64,000 nucleotides of DNA, from NCBI GenBank assembly GCA_046349155.1, contig JAXMCW010000002.1, positions 434,001-498,000 of the forward strand, read 5' to 3'. The DNA is from Alsobacter sp046349155. Its GTDB lineage: Bacteria > Pseudomonadota > Alphaproteobacteria > Rhizobiales > Beijerinckiaceae. The notes beneath the pieces are model-generated. The model was given only the letters and a program-made list of their open reading frames with translations, was not told where the DNA came from and did no database searches. A program made the position numbers and the translations under genes. Of the stretch, positions 1 to 8,458 are shown in pieces. Within the stretch, counting starts at the first letter, position 1. Each line of letters opens with the position of its first letter.

Positions 1-207
1 GAACGGGTCGTCGCAATTGCGGCCGGTGGGGATCAGCACCCCGCCGAACCCGAGCCGGTCCGCCGCCTCGGCAATCTGCCGGAGGTAGCGGAAGTCGGCG
101 GGGCGATGGCCCTCGACGGTGCCGAGGTAGGAGCCGTCCCCGCTCACGGGGACGAACCAGAAGAGATCGAGCGGCCTCTGGGGCTGGACGGGTGTGTGAA
201 GCGTCAT
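1..207 (-). CDS. ssuD: alkanesulfonate monooxygenase SsuD (N-terminal part)
   Basis: FMNH2-dependent alkanesulfonate monooxygenase, which releases sulfite from aliphatic sulfonates for use as a sulfur source. Only the first 69 residues lie in the window; the rest runs off the left edge. They contain FWFVPVSGDGSYLG, HRPADFRYL and GGVLIPTGRNCDDP, which match the start of the SsuD branch of the luciferase-like TIM-barrel family. The ATG at 207 has AGGA eight bases upstream; an in-frame ATG at 216 is a weaker alternative. It follows ssuA on the same strand after 33 bases, so the two probably form one ssu operon. Confidence 0.9.
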   Translation of the reverse strand, partial: MTLHTPVQPQRPLDLFWFVPVSGDGSYLGTVEGHRPADFRYLRQIAEAADRLGFGGVLIPTGRNCDDPF

Positions 208-240
208 GGCTGACATCCTTGATCGAGGGGGGGGGCGGGC

Positions 241-1212
241 TCAGGACGCCGGCGTCCAGGTCCACACGATGTCGCGGACGCTGATCGGCTTGGGGATCAG
301 GCCGAGCTTGTGGAAGCGGTCCGCGATGCGCTGCTGCTCGGCGACCACGCGCTCGTTGACGGGGCCGACCCCGAACTCCGTGCGGTCCACCGCGCGCTTC
401 CAGCTCTCGATGTCGATGCCGGTGGCGGCGGCCTGCACCTCGGCGACCTCCCCGCGGTGCGCTTCCGCCCACTTGGACGTCGCCGCCAGCTCCTCGTTGA
501 TGGTCGCGACGACCTGCGGATGCTTGGCCGTGAAGTCCTTGTTCGCGAGGAAGAACGAATTCTGCGTCACGATGCCCTTGGCGGGCGCAAGCACGCGGAC
601 GCCGGGGATCTTCTCCGCCGTGGCGAAATAGGGATCCCAGATGGTCCAGGCGTCCAGCGAGCCGCGCTCGAAGGCCGCGCGCGCGTCGGCCGGCGCCAGG
701 TAGACGGGCGTGAAGCCGTCATAGGGAATGCCGGCCTTCTCGATGGCGGCGATCGTCAGGTTGTGGGCGCTCGAGGCCTTGGCGAAGCCGACCTTCTTGC
801 CCTTGAGGTCCTCCAGGGACTGGATCGGCGAGTTGGGGGGCACGAGGATCGCGGCGCCCGAGCCGGCCGCTTCCTGCGCGGCGACATAGAGCAGGTTGGC
901 CTTGGCGGCCTGGGCGAAGATGGGCGGCGAATCCCCCGTTGTGCCGTAGTCGATGCTGCCGACGTTCAGCGCCTCCAGCAGGGGCGGGCCGAAGGAGAAC
1001 TCGACCCATTTCACCTCGATGCCGAGCGGCTTGAAGCGCTGCTCCAGCCGGCCCTGCTGCTTGGCGATGAGAAGGAGGCCGTTCTTCTGGTAGCCGATCC
1101 GCACCTCCTTGGGCGCGGCCGTCTGCGCGGCGACTGGGGCCGGGAGAGCCAGGGGGGCGAAGGCGGCGAGCGCGGCGGCGCCGAGCGCAGCGAGCCAGTG
1201 ACGACGGTTCAT
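241..1212 (-). CDS. ssuA: aliphatic sulfonate ABC transporter, periplasmic binding protein
   Basis: Periplasmic sulfonate-binding protein that delivers substrate to an SsuBC permease (not in the window). The 323 residues begin with a signal peptide carrying a twin arginine (MNRRHWLAAL, then an alanine-rich core and an AQ cleavage region near residue 30). The mature part has the SsuA/NMT1-like fold signatures: VRIGYQKNG at its start, GSIDYGTTGDSPP, a LKGKKVGFAK motif and DAWTIWDPY. I chose the ATG at 1212 because an upstream in-frame ATG (1251) would put 13 residues in front of the signal peptide. It lies between a 68-residue conserved protein and ssuD, so it probably acts in sulfur scavenging under sulfate limitation. 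Confidence 0.9.
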   Translation of the reverse strand: MNRRHWLAALGAAALAAFAPLALPAPVAAQTAAPKEVRIGYQKNGLLLIAKQQGRLEQRFKPLGIEVKWVEFSFGPPLLEALNVGSIDYGTTGDSPPIFAQAAKANLLYVAAQEAAGSGAAILVPPNSPIQSLEDLKGKKVGFAKASSAHNLTIAAIEKAGIPYDGFTPVYLAPADARAAFERGSLDAWTIWDPYFATAEKIPGVRVLAPAKGIVTQNSFFLANKDFTAKHPQVVATINEELAATSKWAEAHRGEVAEVQAAATGIDIESWKRAVDRTEFGVGPVNERVVAEQQRIADRFHKLGLIPKPISVRDIVWTWTPAS

Positions 1213-1252
1213 GGGAGTATCTCCGAAAAGGTGGAACGGGTGGGACGACACG

Positions 1253-1459
1253 TCAGGCCAAAGCCGCGAGCGGCTGCGGCCGCGGCTGCCGGGCGATCAG
1301 CTCGCGGGCGGCCCGCTCGGCCTCCCGCACGCTGCGAAAGAGGCGCTTTTCGAGCCGGTGGAACGGGGCCTGCGCCGCGTAGAAGGCGAAGCCGCGCCCG
1401 GTTCGGGCGACGATCCCGGCGGCCTTGCCGCGGATCTCGATGATGGTGGCGTCGGACAT
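1253..1459 (-). CDS. small conserved protein of the ssu locus
   Basis: A 68-residue basic protein starting MSDATIIEIRGKAAGIV, with CAGGAGAA immediately upstream of the ATG at 1459. It has no signal peptide or membrane segment. The body has alternating aromatic and basic residues (RGFAFYAAQAPFHRLEKRLF). It is the first gene of the ssu group, 40 bases upstream of ssuA, which suggests a role linked to sulfonate uptake or its control. I recognise no enzymatic or DNA-binding motif. The good ribosome binding site and position support a real gene. Confidence 0.6.
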   Translation of the reverse strand: MSDATIIEIRGKAAGIVARTGRGFAFYAAQAPFHRLEKRLFRSVREAERAARELIARQPRPQPLAALA

Positions 1460-1921
1460 GGTTCTCCTGCCGCCGGCATGGCCGGCGCTCCTGTTCGGTG
1501 TGGTCGGATCTGTCTGGGAGAGGTCAGAAGGGCCGGCTGCGACACGAACCGGAGGACGTCGTCCAGCGGCGGCAGGAGAAGTCCGAAAACCGGAAGTCAA
1601 GGGAGGAGAGAGAGGTCGATACGGCGCGAGCCATGCTCGATGTCCTTCGTCAGACGGAGCCCACGACGTCGCGCGGTGCTTTTAGCCTTGGTGACGCGGT
1701 GCAAGCTGCTCCAGCAAATCCCGCGGTCGGTTCGGAGGCGATCCGACAGGGCAAAGTCTGGCCGGCGAAGTTCTTTGCGTCAACCAGAATGTTCGTTTAA
1801 AAGAACGCTTCACCAGAGAACCCATTTTTCTCCCGGCGGCCCCCCGGAGAAGGATTCCGATGTCTGCCCCGTGCGGCCAGGCCGAGGGCCGATCGTCGCC
1901 GCCGCAACCTTTCGGGCGGCG
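1460..1921. other. intergenic region upstream of the ssu operon
   Basis: 462 bases with no convincing gene. The promoter of the leftward ssu operon should lie here. Near 1789-1804 there is a GTTC-N8-GAAC inverted repeat, which is too short to assign to a regulator. No other structure is evident. Confidence 0.4.
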
Positions 1922-2362
1922 CTAGTTCTGCCCGTTGCGGACGGGCTTCGCGCCGAGGCGCGACGCGATCTTCGACATCAGGGGCCGAACGGGCAGGAAT
2001 GCCCGGTAGGCGGCGTCGAGCGCCCTCGTCACGCCAGGCAGGCGCGCCAGCCGCGCCGGCCAGCGCCAGCCCGGCAGCCTGTTCCAGATCGCCACGAAGG
2101 CCGGGGCGCCGGAGAGGAGCCGGCCATCCGGCATGCGGACATGGAACCGCGCCATCGCCTGCTCGATCCCGAGGCCCGGACCGGCGTCGGCCCCCGGGAC
2201 GGAGGCGTCCACGAAACGCAGGCACTCCGCTCCCCGCTGCCGGGAATAGTGCCCGATCTCGGCGGAACAGAGGGGACAGGATCCGTCGAAATAGACCATC
2301 AGGGCGGTCTGCCCCGGATCCTGCGAGGGCGGCGAAGCGGGCGAGGCGGTCGTCATGGCCAT
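1922..2362 (-). CDS. DUF393 / DCC-family thiol-disulfide oxidoreductase-like protein
   Basis: A 146-residue protein whose N-terminal part carries the family motif YFDGSCPLC, with a CxxC pair at residues 29-32. DCC proteins resemble thioredoxin/glutaredoxin folds and are thought to act on thiols, but their substrates are mostly unknown. The rest (FVAIWNRLPGWRW, AYRAFLPVRPLMSKIASRL) fits the helical C-terminal half of the family. The start at 2362 is one of two nearby ATGs (also 2356). It stands alone between the ssu promoter region and the long operon ending at 2424, reading in the same direction. Confidence 0.8.
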   Translation of the reverse strand: MAMTTASPASPPSQDPGQTALMVYFDGSCPLCSAEIGHYSRQRGAECLRFVDASVPGADAGPGLGIEQAMARFHVRMPDGRLLSGAPAFVAIWNRLPGWRWPARLARLPGVTRALDAAYRAFLPVRPLMSKIASRLGAKPVRNGQN

Positions 2363-2423
2363 GCCGCGTCTACGCGGGACGACGCGGATCGGACGTGCCC
2401 GGCCCCGATGCCGCGGCCAATCG

Positions 2424-2936
2424 TCACTTGGTCTCGAAATCGAAGCTCAGGCCCAGAGACACGCCATCGCTCGCGCCGTGCTTCAGGACGGTGCCGGGGC
2501 TCTCCTCGGCGCCCCTCGGCACGATGGCAGTACGCTTGTTGGTCACGCCGTCGAGCCCCCCGTTGCCCGCCTGGTCCCGGGGCCCGAGGCGACCGGTGAG
2601 GCTAACCCCGTCGGTGAGCGCGATGCTGTCGTCGTCTTCGGGGGACAAGGGCGCCTTGCGCGGGAGCGGGACGTCGCCGCCGGGCCGCCTTTCCTGCCCG
2701 GCGGCGCCGGGCGAGCGCGACGCCCGCAGCGGAACCTGCCGGCACGGGACCTTGGCCGGGGCCGGGCTGCCCGGCGGGGCGAGGACGCCGCCAGGCCGGC
2801 AACGCGGCCCGGCGGGCTCGCCGGCCTCGGCCGGGGCGATCAGGGCGAGGCACAGCAGCGCGGCCAAGAGGCCGGAGAATCCCAGCCCGCGGCGACCGGA
2901 CCGTTCTTGCCGCGACGCACAGCAGCGCGACGTCAT
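2424..2936 (-). CDS. small secreted protein, last gene of the two-component operon
   Basis: A 170-residue protein with a basic N-terminus followed by a hydrophobic segment (GFSGLLAALLCLALIAPAEA, about residues 19-38) typical of an exported protein. The mature part is rich in proline, glycine and charged residues and ends SLGLSFDFETK, which could be a beta-strand, but I recognise no family. Its ATG at 2936 overlaps the stop of the DUF2147 gene by four bases (ATGA), so it is probably translationally coupled to it. The coupling and export signal make the gene credible; its function is unknown. Confidence 0.6.
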   Translation of the reverse strand: MTSRCCASRQERSGRRGLGFSGLLAALLCLALIAPAEAGEPAGPRCRPGGVLAPPGSPAPAKVPCRQVPLRASRSPGAAGQERRPGGDVPLPRKAPLSPEDDDSIALTDGVSLTGRLGPRDQAGNGGLDGVTNKRTAIVPRGAEESPGTVLKHGASDGVSLGLSFDFETK

Positions 2937-3406
2937 GGCCGCCGGGTCCAGATTTCGGTCCGGCCGAGAATGCTCACCCCCTTGTAGGCGCGCACCTCGA
3001 GCTGCCGGCCATCGCCGGCGACCCGCGCCTTCATGGCGTATTCGCCGCCAGTGTCCGGATCGATGAGCCGTCCGCCCTCGTAGCCGCCATGGACCGGACG
3101 AAGGCCGCTCACGATCAGCAGGCCCACGAGCGGCGCGTTGTGGAGCGCTCCCGTGCAGGCGTCGCAGACGGGATCGGCTGGCTCGCCCTCGCCCGGGAAG
3201 ACCTTGACGATCCGGCCGTCGATCGTGCCGCCCGCCCGGCTGAACGCGATCAGGGCGTCGACGCGGCCATCCTCGTCGCGATGCTCCCAGGTCCCGGCGA
3301 TCGGATCGGCGGCCTGCGCGGACGCCGGGCCGCACGCCAGTCCGAGCAGGGTGACGAGCGGGAGGACCACGCCCGTCCAGCTCGGGCGGCGCGCCGCGGG
3401 ACTCAC
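2933..3406 (-). CDS. DUF2147 exported protein
   Basis: A 157-residue protein with an N-terminal hydrophobic export signal (VVLPLVTLLGLACGPASAQA) followed by a DUF2147 domain: IAGTWEHRDEDGR, DGRIVKVFPGEGEP, CDACTG, then GGRLIDPDTGGEY and LEVRAYKGVSILGRTEIW. DUF2147 proteins are small beta-rich periplasmic proteins of unknown function. The start is the GTG at 3406, which overlaps the stop codon of the ntrC-like gene (GTGA) and has GGGAG eight bases upstream. It sits between the response regulator and a secreted protein, so it may be a surface output of that signalling operon. Confidence 0.8.
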   Translation of the reverse strand: MSPAARRPSWTGVVLPLVTLLGLACGPASAQAADPIAGTWEHRDEDGRVDALIAFSRAGGTIDGRIVKVFPGEGEPADPVCDACTGALHNAPLVGLLIVSGLRPVHGGYEGGRLIDPDTGGEYAMKARVAGDGRQLEVRAYKGVSILGRTEIWTRRP

Positions 3407-4803
3407 GGCTCGGCTCCCATGACGGCCTTGGTGACGCTGATGCCGAGCTTCTTGACCCGGTGCCACAGGCTGCGCTCGTTGATCCCGAGCAGGGCGGCGG
3501 CCCGCACCTGGACGCCGTCGGTCTGACGCAGGGCCGCCAGGATCAGGCGTCGCTCCAGCCGGTCGCACTCCGCATCGAGATCCAGCGGGAAGGCGGGAAG
3601 CTCGCCGCCGTCCTCCGCCACGGCCCTCGCCGGCGCGTGAGCGTAAAGCGGCAGGTCCGCCGCCTCGATGACGGGACCCCGCGCGGACAGTACGGAGCGT
3701 TCTATGCAGTTCTGCAGCTCGCGGATATTGCCGGGCCAGCCATAGGCTGTGAGCGCCCGGACGGCCTCCGGCGAAAAGCGCAGGTTGCGCTTGCCCACGG
3801 CCGGGCCGAACTCGGCGAGGAACTTCTCGAGCAGCAGGGGAATGTCCTCCCGGCGCTCCCGCAGCGGCGGGAGAGCGATCGGGAACACGGCAAGGCGGTA
3901 GTAGAGATCGCCGCGGAACTGGCCCTCGGCCACCATCCTGGCGAGGTCCCGGTTGGTCGCGGCGATGATGCGGACGTCCGTCGTGCGGCTTTGGCTCGAT
4001 CCCACCGGCTCGAAGGAGCGCTCCTGCAGCACGCGCAGGATCTTGGCCTGCAGGGGCAGCGGCATGTCCCCGATCTCGTCCAGGAACAGGGTGCCCCTGT
4101 CCGCCTGCGCGAAGCGGCCGGTGCGGCTGGTGAGCGCGCCCGTGAAGCTGCCCTTCACGTGGCCGAAGAACTCGCTTTCCATCAGCGCTTCCGGAATGGC
4201 CGCGCAATTGACGGCCACGAAAGGGCCCGCGCTGCGCGGGCTGTTGAAGTGGATGGCGCGGGCCACGACTTCCTTGCCGGTGCCGCTTTCCCCCGTGAGC
4301 AACACCGTCGTCTTCGACCCGCAGACTTCCGTGATGCCCTTCAGCACCTGCTGGAATGCCGGCGCCACTCCGATCAGGGAGTCGAACCGGTGGCGGCCCT
4401 CGAGCTCCTCGCGCAACCTCGCATTGTCGCGCAGCGCGTCCTGCAGGCGCAGCGCGTTGGAGAGCGTGGCGGTGAGGTCGTCGAGCTCGATGGGCTTGTC
4501 GATGTAGTCGAAGGCGCCCTCCTTGATCACGGCCACCGCGTCACGGACGCTGCTATAGGCGGTCATGATCACGAGCGGCATGGCGTGCCCGCGCCGGGTC
4601 ATCTCGGCCAGAAGCTCGCGACCGCCCATGCCGGGCATCCTCAGGTCGCAGAGCACGAGGTCGATTGCGTCGCGGTCGAGGATCTCCAGCGCCTCGCGCC
4701 CCCCCGCGGCGACGCGCGCCTCGTAGCCCATCTGCTCGAGCATGCCCGCCAGGACGTCGAGCAGCTTCACTTCGTCGTCGACGACCAGGATCGTTTGGCT
4801 CAT
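3403..4803 (-). CDS. sigma-54-dependent response regulator, NtrC family
   Basis: A 466-residue transcription activator. Residues 1-120 form a receiver domain (VVDDE, phosphoacceptor D53 in LCDLRMPG, KP at 103-104). Residues 140-370 form a sigma-54 AAA+ domain with Walker A GESGTGKE (171-178), the sigma-54 contact loop as GSFTGA (218-223) instead of the usual GAFTGA, and Walker B GTLFLDEIGD (237-246). A Fis-type helix-turn-helix ends the protein (VRAAALLGINERSLWHRVKKLG). It overlaps the histidine kinase gene by four bases, so the pair is an NtrB/NtrC-like system. Its target is unknown; the operon it belongs to is an obvious candidate. Confidence 0.93.
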   Translation of the reverse strand: MSQTILVVDDEVKLLDVLAGMLEQMGYEARVAAGGREALEILDRDAIDLVLCDLRMPGMGGRELLAEMTRRGHAMPLVIMTAYSSVRDAVAVIKEGAFDYIDKPIELDDLTATLSNALRLQDALRDNARLREELEGRHRFDSLIGVAPAFQQVLKGITEVCGSKTTVLLTGESGTGKEVVARAIHFNSPRSAGPFVAVNCAAIPEALMESEFFGHVKGSFTGALTSRTGRFAQADRGTLFLDEIGDMPLPLQAKILRVLQERSFEPVGSSQSRTTDVRIIAATNRDLARMVAEGQFRGDLYYRLAVFPIALPPLRERREDIPLLLEKFLAEFGPAVGKRNLRFSPEAVRALTAYGWPGNIRELQNCIERSVLSARGPVIEAADLPLYAHAPARAVAEDGGELPAFPLDLDAECDRLERRLILAALRQTDGVQVRAAALLGINERSLWHRVKKLGISVTKAVMGAEP

Positions 4804-6539
4804 GCGACGTTGTCCTCGGCATGGAGGCGTTGCGGGAAAACGAGTTCGAACACGGCGCCGCGGCCGTCGCCCTTGTAGTCGACGCGTCCGCCATGGGCTT
4901 CCATCACGGCGAAGACCTTGGCAAGTCCGAGGCCGGTTCCCTCCGGCTTGGAGGTTACGAACGGGACGAAGAGCTTCGGACGTACCTCCTCGGGCACGCC
5001 CGGGCCCGTGTCGGCGACGACGAGGACGAGGTCCGCGCCCCGCATGGCCAGTTCGAGGCGCAGCGCGCCGCCGCGCGGGACGGCGTCCAGCGCGTTGAGC
5101 ACGAGGTTGAGGACCGCGTCGTAGATCTGCCCGGGGTCGCCCTCGACCTGAGCCCCCCGCGACCGGTCGGAAAACGACACGTCGACCCCCCGGCTCTCCG
5201 CCTCCTGGCCCGTGAAGTCGATCACGCGTTCCGCGATCTCCGCCAGACGGATGGGCAGAAAGACCTGCGGCGGCCGGGCGAAGGCGAGGAAGTCGCGGAT
5301 CAACGAGTCGATGCGCCGCACCTCCTCGGCCACGTAGCCCAGCCGCCTCACGTCCGCAGGGTCGAGCCGCGGCGAGCGCTGCAGGAGTTCGGCGGTCGTC
5401 TTGATGATGCCGAGCGGGTTGCGGATCTCGTGCGCGAGGCCGGCGGCCACCTCGCCCAGGGTCGACAGGCGTTCCTGCCGCCTGAGCCTCGCCTCGACGT
5501 CGCGCAGGCGCTCCAGGTCGCCGGCCATCGCGTTGTAGGCCAGGGCGAGATCGGCGACCTCGTCGCGCCCCGTGACGCTCACCCGATGGGAGAAGTCGCC
5601 GGCGGCGACGGCGCGGACGCCGTTGACGAGACGCAGAAGCGGGCGGGTGAGCTGCCGGGACATCAGGAGCCCGCCCAGCACGGCCAGGGCGGAGCCCACG
5701 ATGAAAATGGCGACGAAGATGTTGGTCCGGTTCAGCCAGCCCGCGAGTCCCTCATCGTTGCGCAGGCCGCTGAAGATGACCGCGATCAGGTGGCCCGTGC
5801 TGTCCTTCAGCGGTGAATAGACGCCGAGGAAGCGTCCGCCCTCGACGCCGCGGCGGAAGATGTAAGGCTCGCCGGCGGCGAGCCGGCTGACGATCCCGTC
5901 GCCGAGCGGACGGGCCGGCCGGGCGTCGCCGCTGGAGGAGTAGAACTCCCTGAGCTCGTTGCCCTGCCGGTAGTAGAGGCGCATTTCGAACGACTTCAAG
6001 GCGTTGATATTGCTGATGTAATTTTGATCGATGAAGAGGCCGAGCAAGACCTGGTAGTTCGTTCCGTCTTGCGCGAAGGTCCGCGCGGCGCCCGCCATCA
6101 GCATGGGCTGGCCGTCGACCCTGACGCGGTAGAGCGAGGCCTGCCCGCCGATCGGGGCGCTGGCGAGATCGTCGACCGGCCGGGAGGTGAAGATCATGCG
6201 CCCGGAGGCGTCGTAGACGACCAGCAGGTCGTATCCCAGCGCGTCCATCAGCTTCTGCGCTGCGGGCGGGAGCGGCGCCGCGGGGTCGCCGATCACCCGG
6301 GACAGGGTGCCGTCCTCGATCAGGTTGTCGACGATGCCGAGCGCCTCGCGCCGCTCGTCGAGCAGGTTGCCGAAGAAGAACCGCGAGGTCTCGAACAGCC
6401 AGACGCGCAGGTTGTTCTCGAAGGTCCGCGCCACGATCTCCGTGGCGATCTCGGTGGCCACGAGCATCGGGACGACGCTGACCAGCATGAAGGCCAGGAT
6501 CAGCTTCACGCGGATGGAGCTCAGACGCCCGCGGCTCAC
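4800..6539 (-). CDS. membrane sensor histidine kinase paired with the NtrC-type regulator
   Basis: A 579-residue sensor kinase. There is a transmembrane helix at about residues 11-31, a periplasmic sensing region of about 240 residues (double-Cache-like layout, no known ligand motif recognised), a second helix at about 273-294, a HAMP domain (296-348), a HisKA domain with H370 in LAHEIRNPLG, and an HATPase domain with an N-box (NLVLNALDAV) and G-boxes (DTGPGVPEE, GTGLGL). Its start overlaps the upstream SMR gene and its end overlaps the regulator gene, both by four bases. The periplasmic domain suggests it senses an external solute, perhaps the substrate or product of the upstream genes. Confidence 0.92.
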   Translation of the reverse strand: MSRGRLSSIRVKLILAFMLVSVVPMLVATEIATEIVARTFENNLRVWLFETSRFFFGNLLDERREALGIVDNLIEDGTLSRVIGDPAAPLPPAAQKLMDALGYDLLVVYDASGRMIFTSRPVDDLASAPIGGQASLYRVRVDGQPMLMAGAARTFAQDGTNYQVLLGLFIDQNYISNINALKSFEMRLYYRQGNELREFYSSSGDARPARPLGDGIVSRLAAGEPYIFRRGVEGGRFLGVYSPLKDSTGHLIAVIFSGLRNDEGLAGWLNRTNIFVAIFIVGSALAVLGGLLMSRQLTRPLLRLVNGVRAVAAGDFSHRVSVTGRDEVADLALAYNAMAGDLERLRDVEARLRRQERLSTLGEVAAGLAHEIRNPLGIIKTTAELLQRSPRLDPADVRRLGYVAEEVRRIDSLIRDFLAFARPPQVFLPIRLAEIAERVIDFTGQEAESRGVDVSFSDRSRGAQVEGDPGQIYDAVLNLVLNALDAVPRGGALRLELAMRGADLVLVVADTGPGVPEEVRPKLFVPFVTSKPEGTGLGLAKVFAVMEAHGGRVDYKGDGRGAVFELVFPQRLHAEDNVA

Positions 6540-6934
6540 GCCTCGCCCTCCCCTCCGATGACGATCACGCCGGCCATGATGAGCGCCACGCCGAACGAAC
6601 GAAGCGGCGTGATCGCCTCGCCGAAGACGAAGACCGACGCGCCGGCGACGGCGACGTAGACGATGGCGGTGAGCGGAAAGCTGCGGCTGAGGGGCAGCCT
6701 GTCGAGAATGGTCATCCAGGCGGCGAAGGACCCCAGATACCCGAGCACCCCGATCCAGACCCAGGGCTGCCGCAACGCAGCCGCCAGCCAGGCTCCGGCC
6801 TGCTCATGGTCGCCCAGCCGATCGGCGGCGACCTTCAGGGCCACCTGGGCGAGCGTCTCGCTGGCCACCAGCGCAGCCCAGCCGCTCGCCGCGGCGCAGG
6901 CCCGTCGAGGAGTGAGAGCGGCAGCCGAGATCAT
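6536..6934 (-). CDS. half-size SMR/EamA-type transporter (second of two)
   Basis: A 132-residue membrane protein with four predicted transmembrane helices, the size of a small multidrug resistance (SMR) subunit or half an EamA transporter. The segment RLPLSRSFPLTAIVYVAVAG followed by FGEAITPLRSFGVALIMAGVIVIG fits the EamA/SMR pattern of a proline-rich helix and a C-terminal gate helix. The ATG at 6934 overlaps the stop of the acyltransferase gene (ATGA), and its own stop overlaps the sensor kinase start. A similar half-size protein (8108-8458) lies two genes upstream, so the two may form a hetero-oligomeric exporter. Confidence 0.85.
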   Translation of the reverse strand: MISAAALTPRRACAAASGWAALVASETLAQVALKVAADRLGDHEQAGAWLAAALRQPWVWIGVLGYLGSFAAWMTILDRLPLSRSFPLTAIVYVAVAGASVFVFGEAITPLRSFGVALIMAGVIVIGGEGEA

Positions 6935-8127
6935 GCGGTGTCTCCGACCAGCCTGGCGATTTCGGGATCGAACCGGTCGAGCCGCACGAGCCTTGCGACG
7001 CCACGCAGCATGAGGTTGACGGCAAAATTGCGGTGGCGGAAATACATCCAGTTCGGCGACAGGCGGCAGCCGAGCCTCACCTTGGGACCATAGAAGGCCT
7101 GCCCGCTCTGGTAGACCGGGACGCCGCGCTCGACGCAGGCCTCCACGTTGGTCATCCAGCTGACGAAATAGAGGTTGAGGTCCCGCGCGACCGCGTAGTC
7201 CATGCCGATGTACTTGTCGACGAGACGGTCCTGCGTCTCGATGACGAAGTTGAAGGCGACGAGCCTCTCCCCCTGCCAGTAGAGCACGGCCTTGGCGTTG
7301 GGCATCCAGCGCAGGACGGCGGCGAAATAGGCGGCCGGAAGGTGCTCGAAGGTGAGCTCGCTGCGCGCCACGGTCTGGTCGTAGAGCGCGCCCACGGCCT
7401 CCGTGAGGTCGTCGATCCTGTCTCGCACCTCGACGCGCAGGGCGTCGCGGGCGCGCAGCTTGCGCCTGATATCCTTGCGCGTGGCGCGCCCGAGCGTCTT
7501 CCAATAGCCCTCGACGCCCCCCTCGGGAAGATCGAGCACGCCGGTTGGCAAGGCGGGAAGCCTTGTATAGCCGCGCGGTTCAAGCACGCTGTCCCACAGG
7601 GCCCGGTCGCGCCCCGTGGCGTCCTTGACGCCGCGAAGCGCGCAGCTCTCCCGTTCGGCCATGGCCTCGAAGGCGTCCAGAAGGGCATCGAGGAGCGCGG
7701 CGCGCTCGTCGACGGCGACGGACGGGGCAAAGCCGAGGTGGCAGCCCTCGGCGACGGGCGAGCCCAGCGCGGCCAGCCGGAGGGTCATCACGCTCGGCAG
7801 GAGCCGCGCCAGCTGGTCCGTCGCCCTGCGTAGCGGTCCCTGCGCGGTCGTGTCGAGGCGATAGGGCGTCACGAAGGCGGGAGCGGCCGCGATGATTTCG
7901 CCGGATCGCTCCAGCAGGACATAGCGCCACGCAAAGTCCGGCGGGCCGGCTTCCTCCACCGCGCGATAGAAGGCCCAACCCTCGGGGTCGCCGGGGAACA
8001 GCCCGTCCCACTCCGCCGGCGCAAGGGCCGCAAGGCTATCCACGACCCGCGCGGTCAGCGCGGGAACTCCGTCCGCCGGACCTGCGCCCCGGGGGCGGTC
8101 GGGCGGGCTAGTCGCTGAGGCAGACAA
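6931..8127 (-). CDS. GNAT / FemAB-like acyltransferase
   Basis: A protein of about 398 residues with a C-terminal GNAT-like acyltransferase domain. Visible signatures are YWKTLGRATRKDIRRKL, FAAVLRWMPNAKAVLYWQGE, LVAFNFVIETQDRLVDKYIG and a final YQSGQAFYGPKVRLG segment, as in FemAB/GNAT families that N-acylate small molecules or cell-wall amino groups. No in-frame ATG fits. I chose the TTG at 8127, which has GGAG six bases upstream and overlaps the preceding transporter gene by 20 bases; a GTG at 8043 is the alternative. It lies between two half-size transporters, suggesting that the product is modified and then exported. Confidence 0.75.
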   Translation of the reverse strand: MSASATSPPDRPRGAGPADGVPALTARVVDSLAALAPAEWDGLFPGDPEGWAFYRAVEEAGPPDFAWRYVLLERSGEIIAAAPAFVTPYRLDTTAQGPLRRATDQLARLLPSVMTLRLAALGSPVAEGCHLGFAPSVAVDERAALLDALLDAFEAMAERESCALRGVKDATGRDRALWDSVLEPRGYTRLPALPTGVLDLPEGGVEGYWKTLGRATRKDIRRKLRARDALRVEVRDRIDDLTEAVGALYDQTVARSELTFEHLPAAYFAAVLRWMPNAKAVLYWQGERLVAFNFVIETQDRLVDKYIGMDYAVARDLNLYFVSWMTNVEACVERGVPVYQSGQAFYGPKVRLGCRLSPNWMYFRHRNFAVNLMLRGVARLVRLDRFDPEIARLVGDTA

Positions 8128-8458
8128 GGGCCACTCCAACCGTGATGATCGCCGCGCCCGCCCAGCGCCGGCGTGAGACCGTCTCGCGCAGCAGCAGGCG
8201 GCTGGCGACGAGCACGCCCACATAGGCCAGCGCGGCCGCGGGATAGGCGACGCTCAGGTCGGCACGGGACAGCACGACCAGCCAGAGAACGAGTTCGAGC
8301 CCGTAGGCCGCCATGCCGGCCAGGGTGGGCGGGCTCGCCAGAATCCTGCGCCAGAGCGGCCCCGAGTAGGAGCCGTTGAGGCCGAACTTGAAGGCCACCT
8401 GCCCGGCCACGTCCAGCAGCACGGTCGCGGCGAAGGCGGCGAGGATGGCTCCGGTCAC
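8108..8458 (-). CDS. half-size SMR/EamA-type transporter (first of two)
   Basis: A 116-residue membrane protein with four hydrophobic helices: TGAILAAFAATVLLDVAGQV, PTLAGMAAYGLELVLWLVVL, SVAYPAAALAYVGVLVAS and WAGAAIITVGVALVCL. This is the SMR/EamA half-transporter layout, with the conserved SVAYPAAAL segment corresponding to the conserved proline helix. The GTG start at 8458 overlaps the stop of the arginase-like gene (GTGA). Together with the 132-residue paralogue at 6536-6934 it could form a two-component exporter; asymmetric SMR pairs are an established arrangement. Confidence 0.83.
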   Translation of the reverse strand: MTGAILAAFAATVLLDVAGQVAFKFGLNGSYSGPLWRRILASPPTLAGMAAYGLELVLWLVVLSRADLSVAYPAAALAYVGVLVASRLLLRETVSRRRWAGAAIITVGVALVCLSD

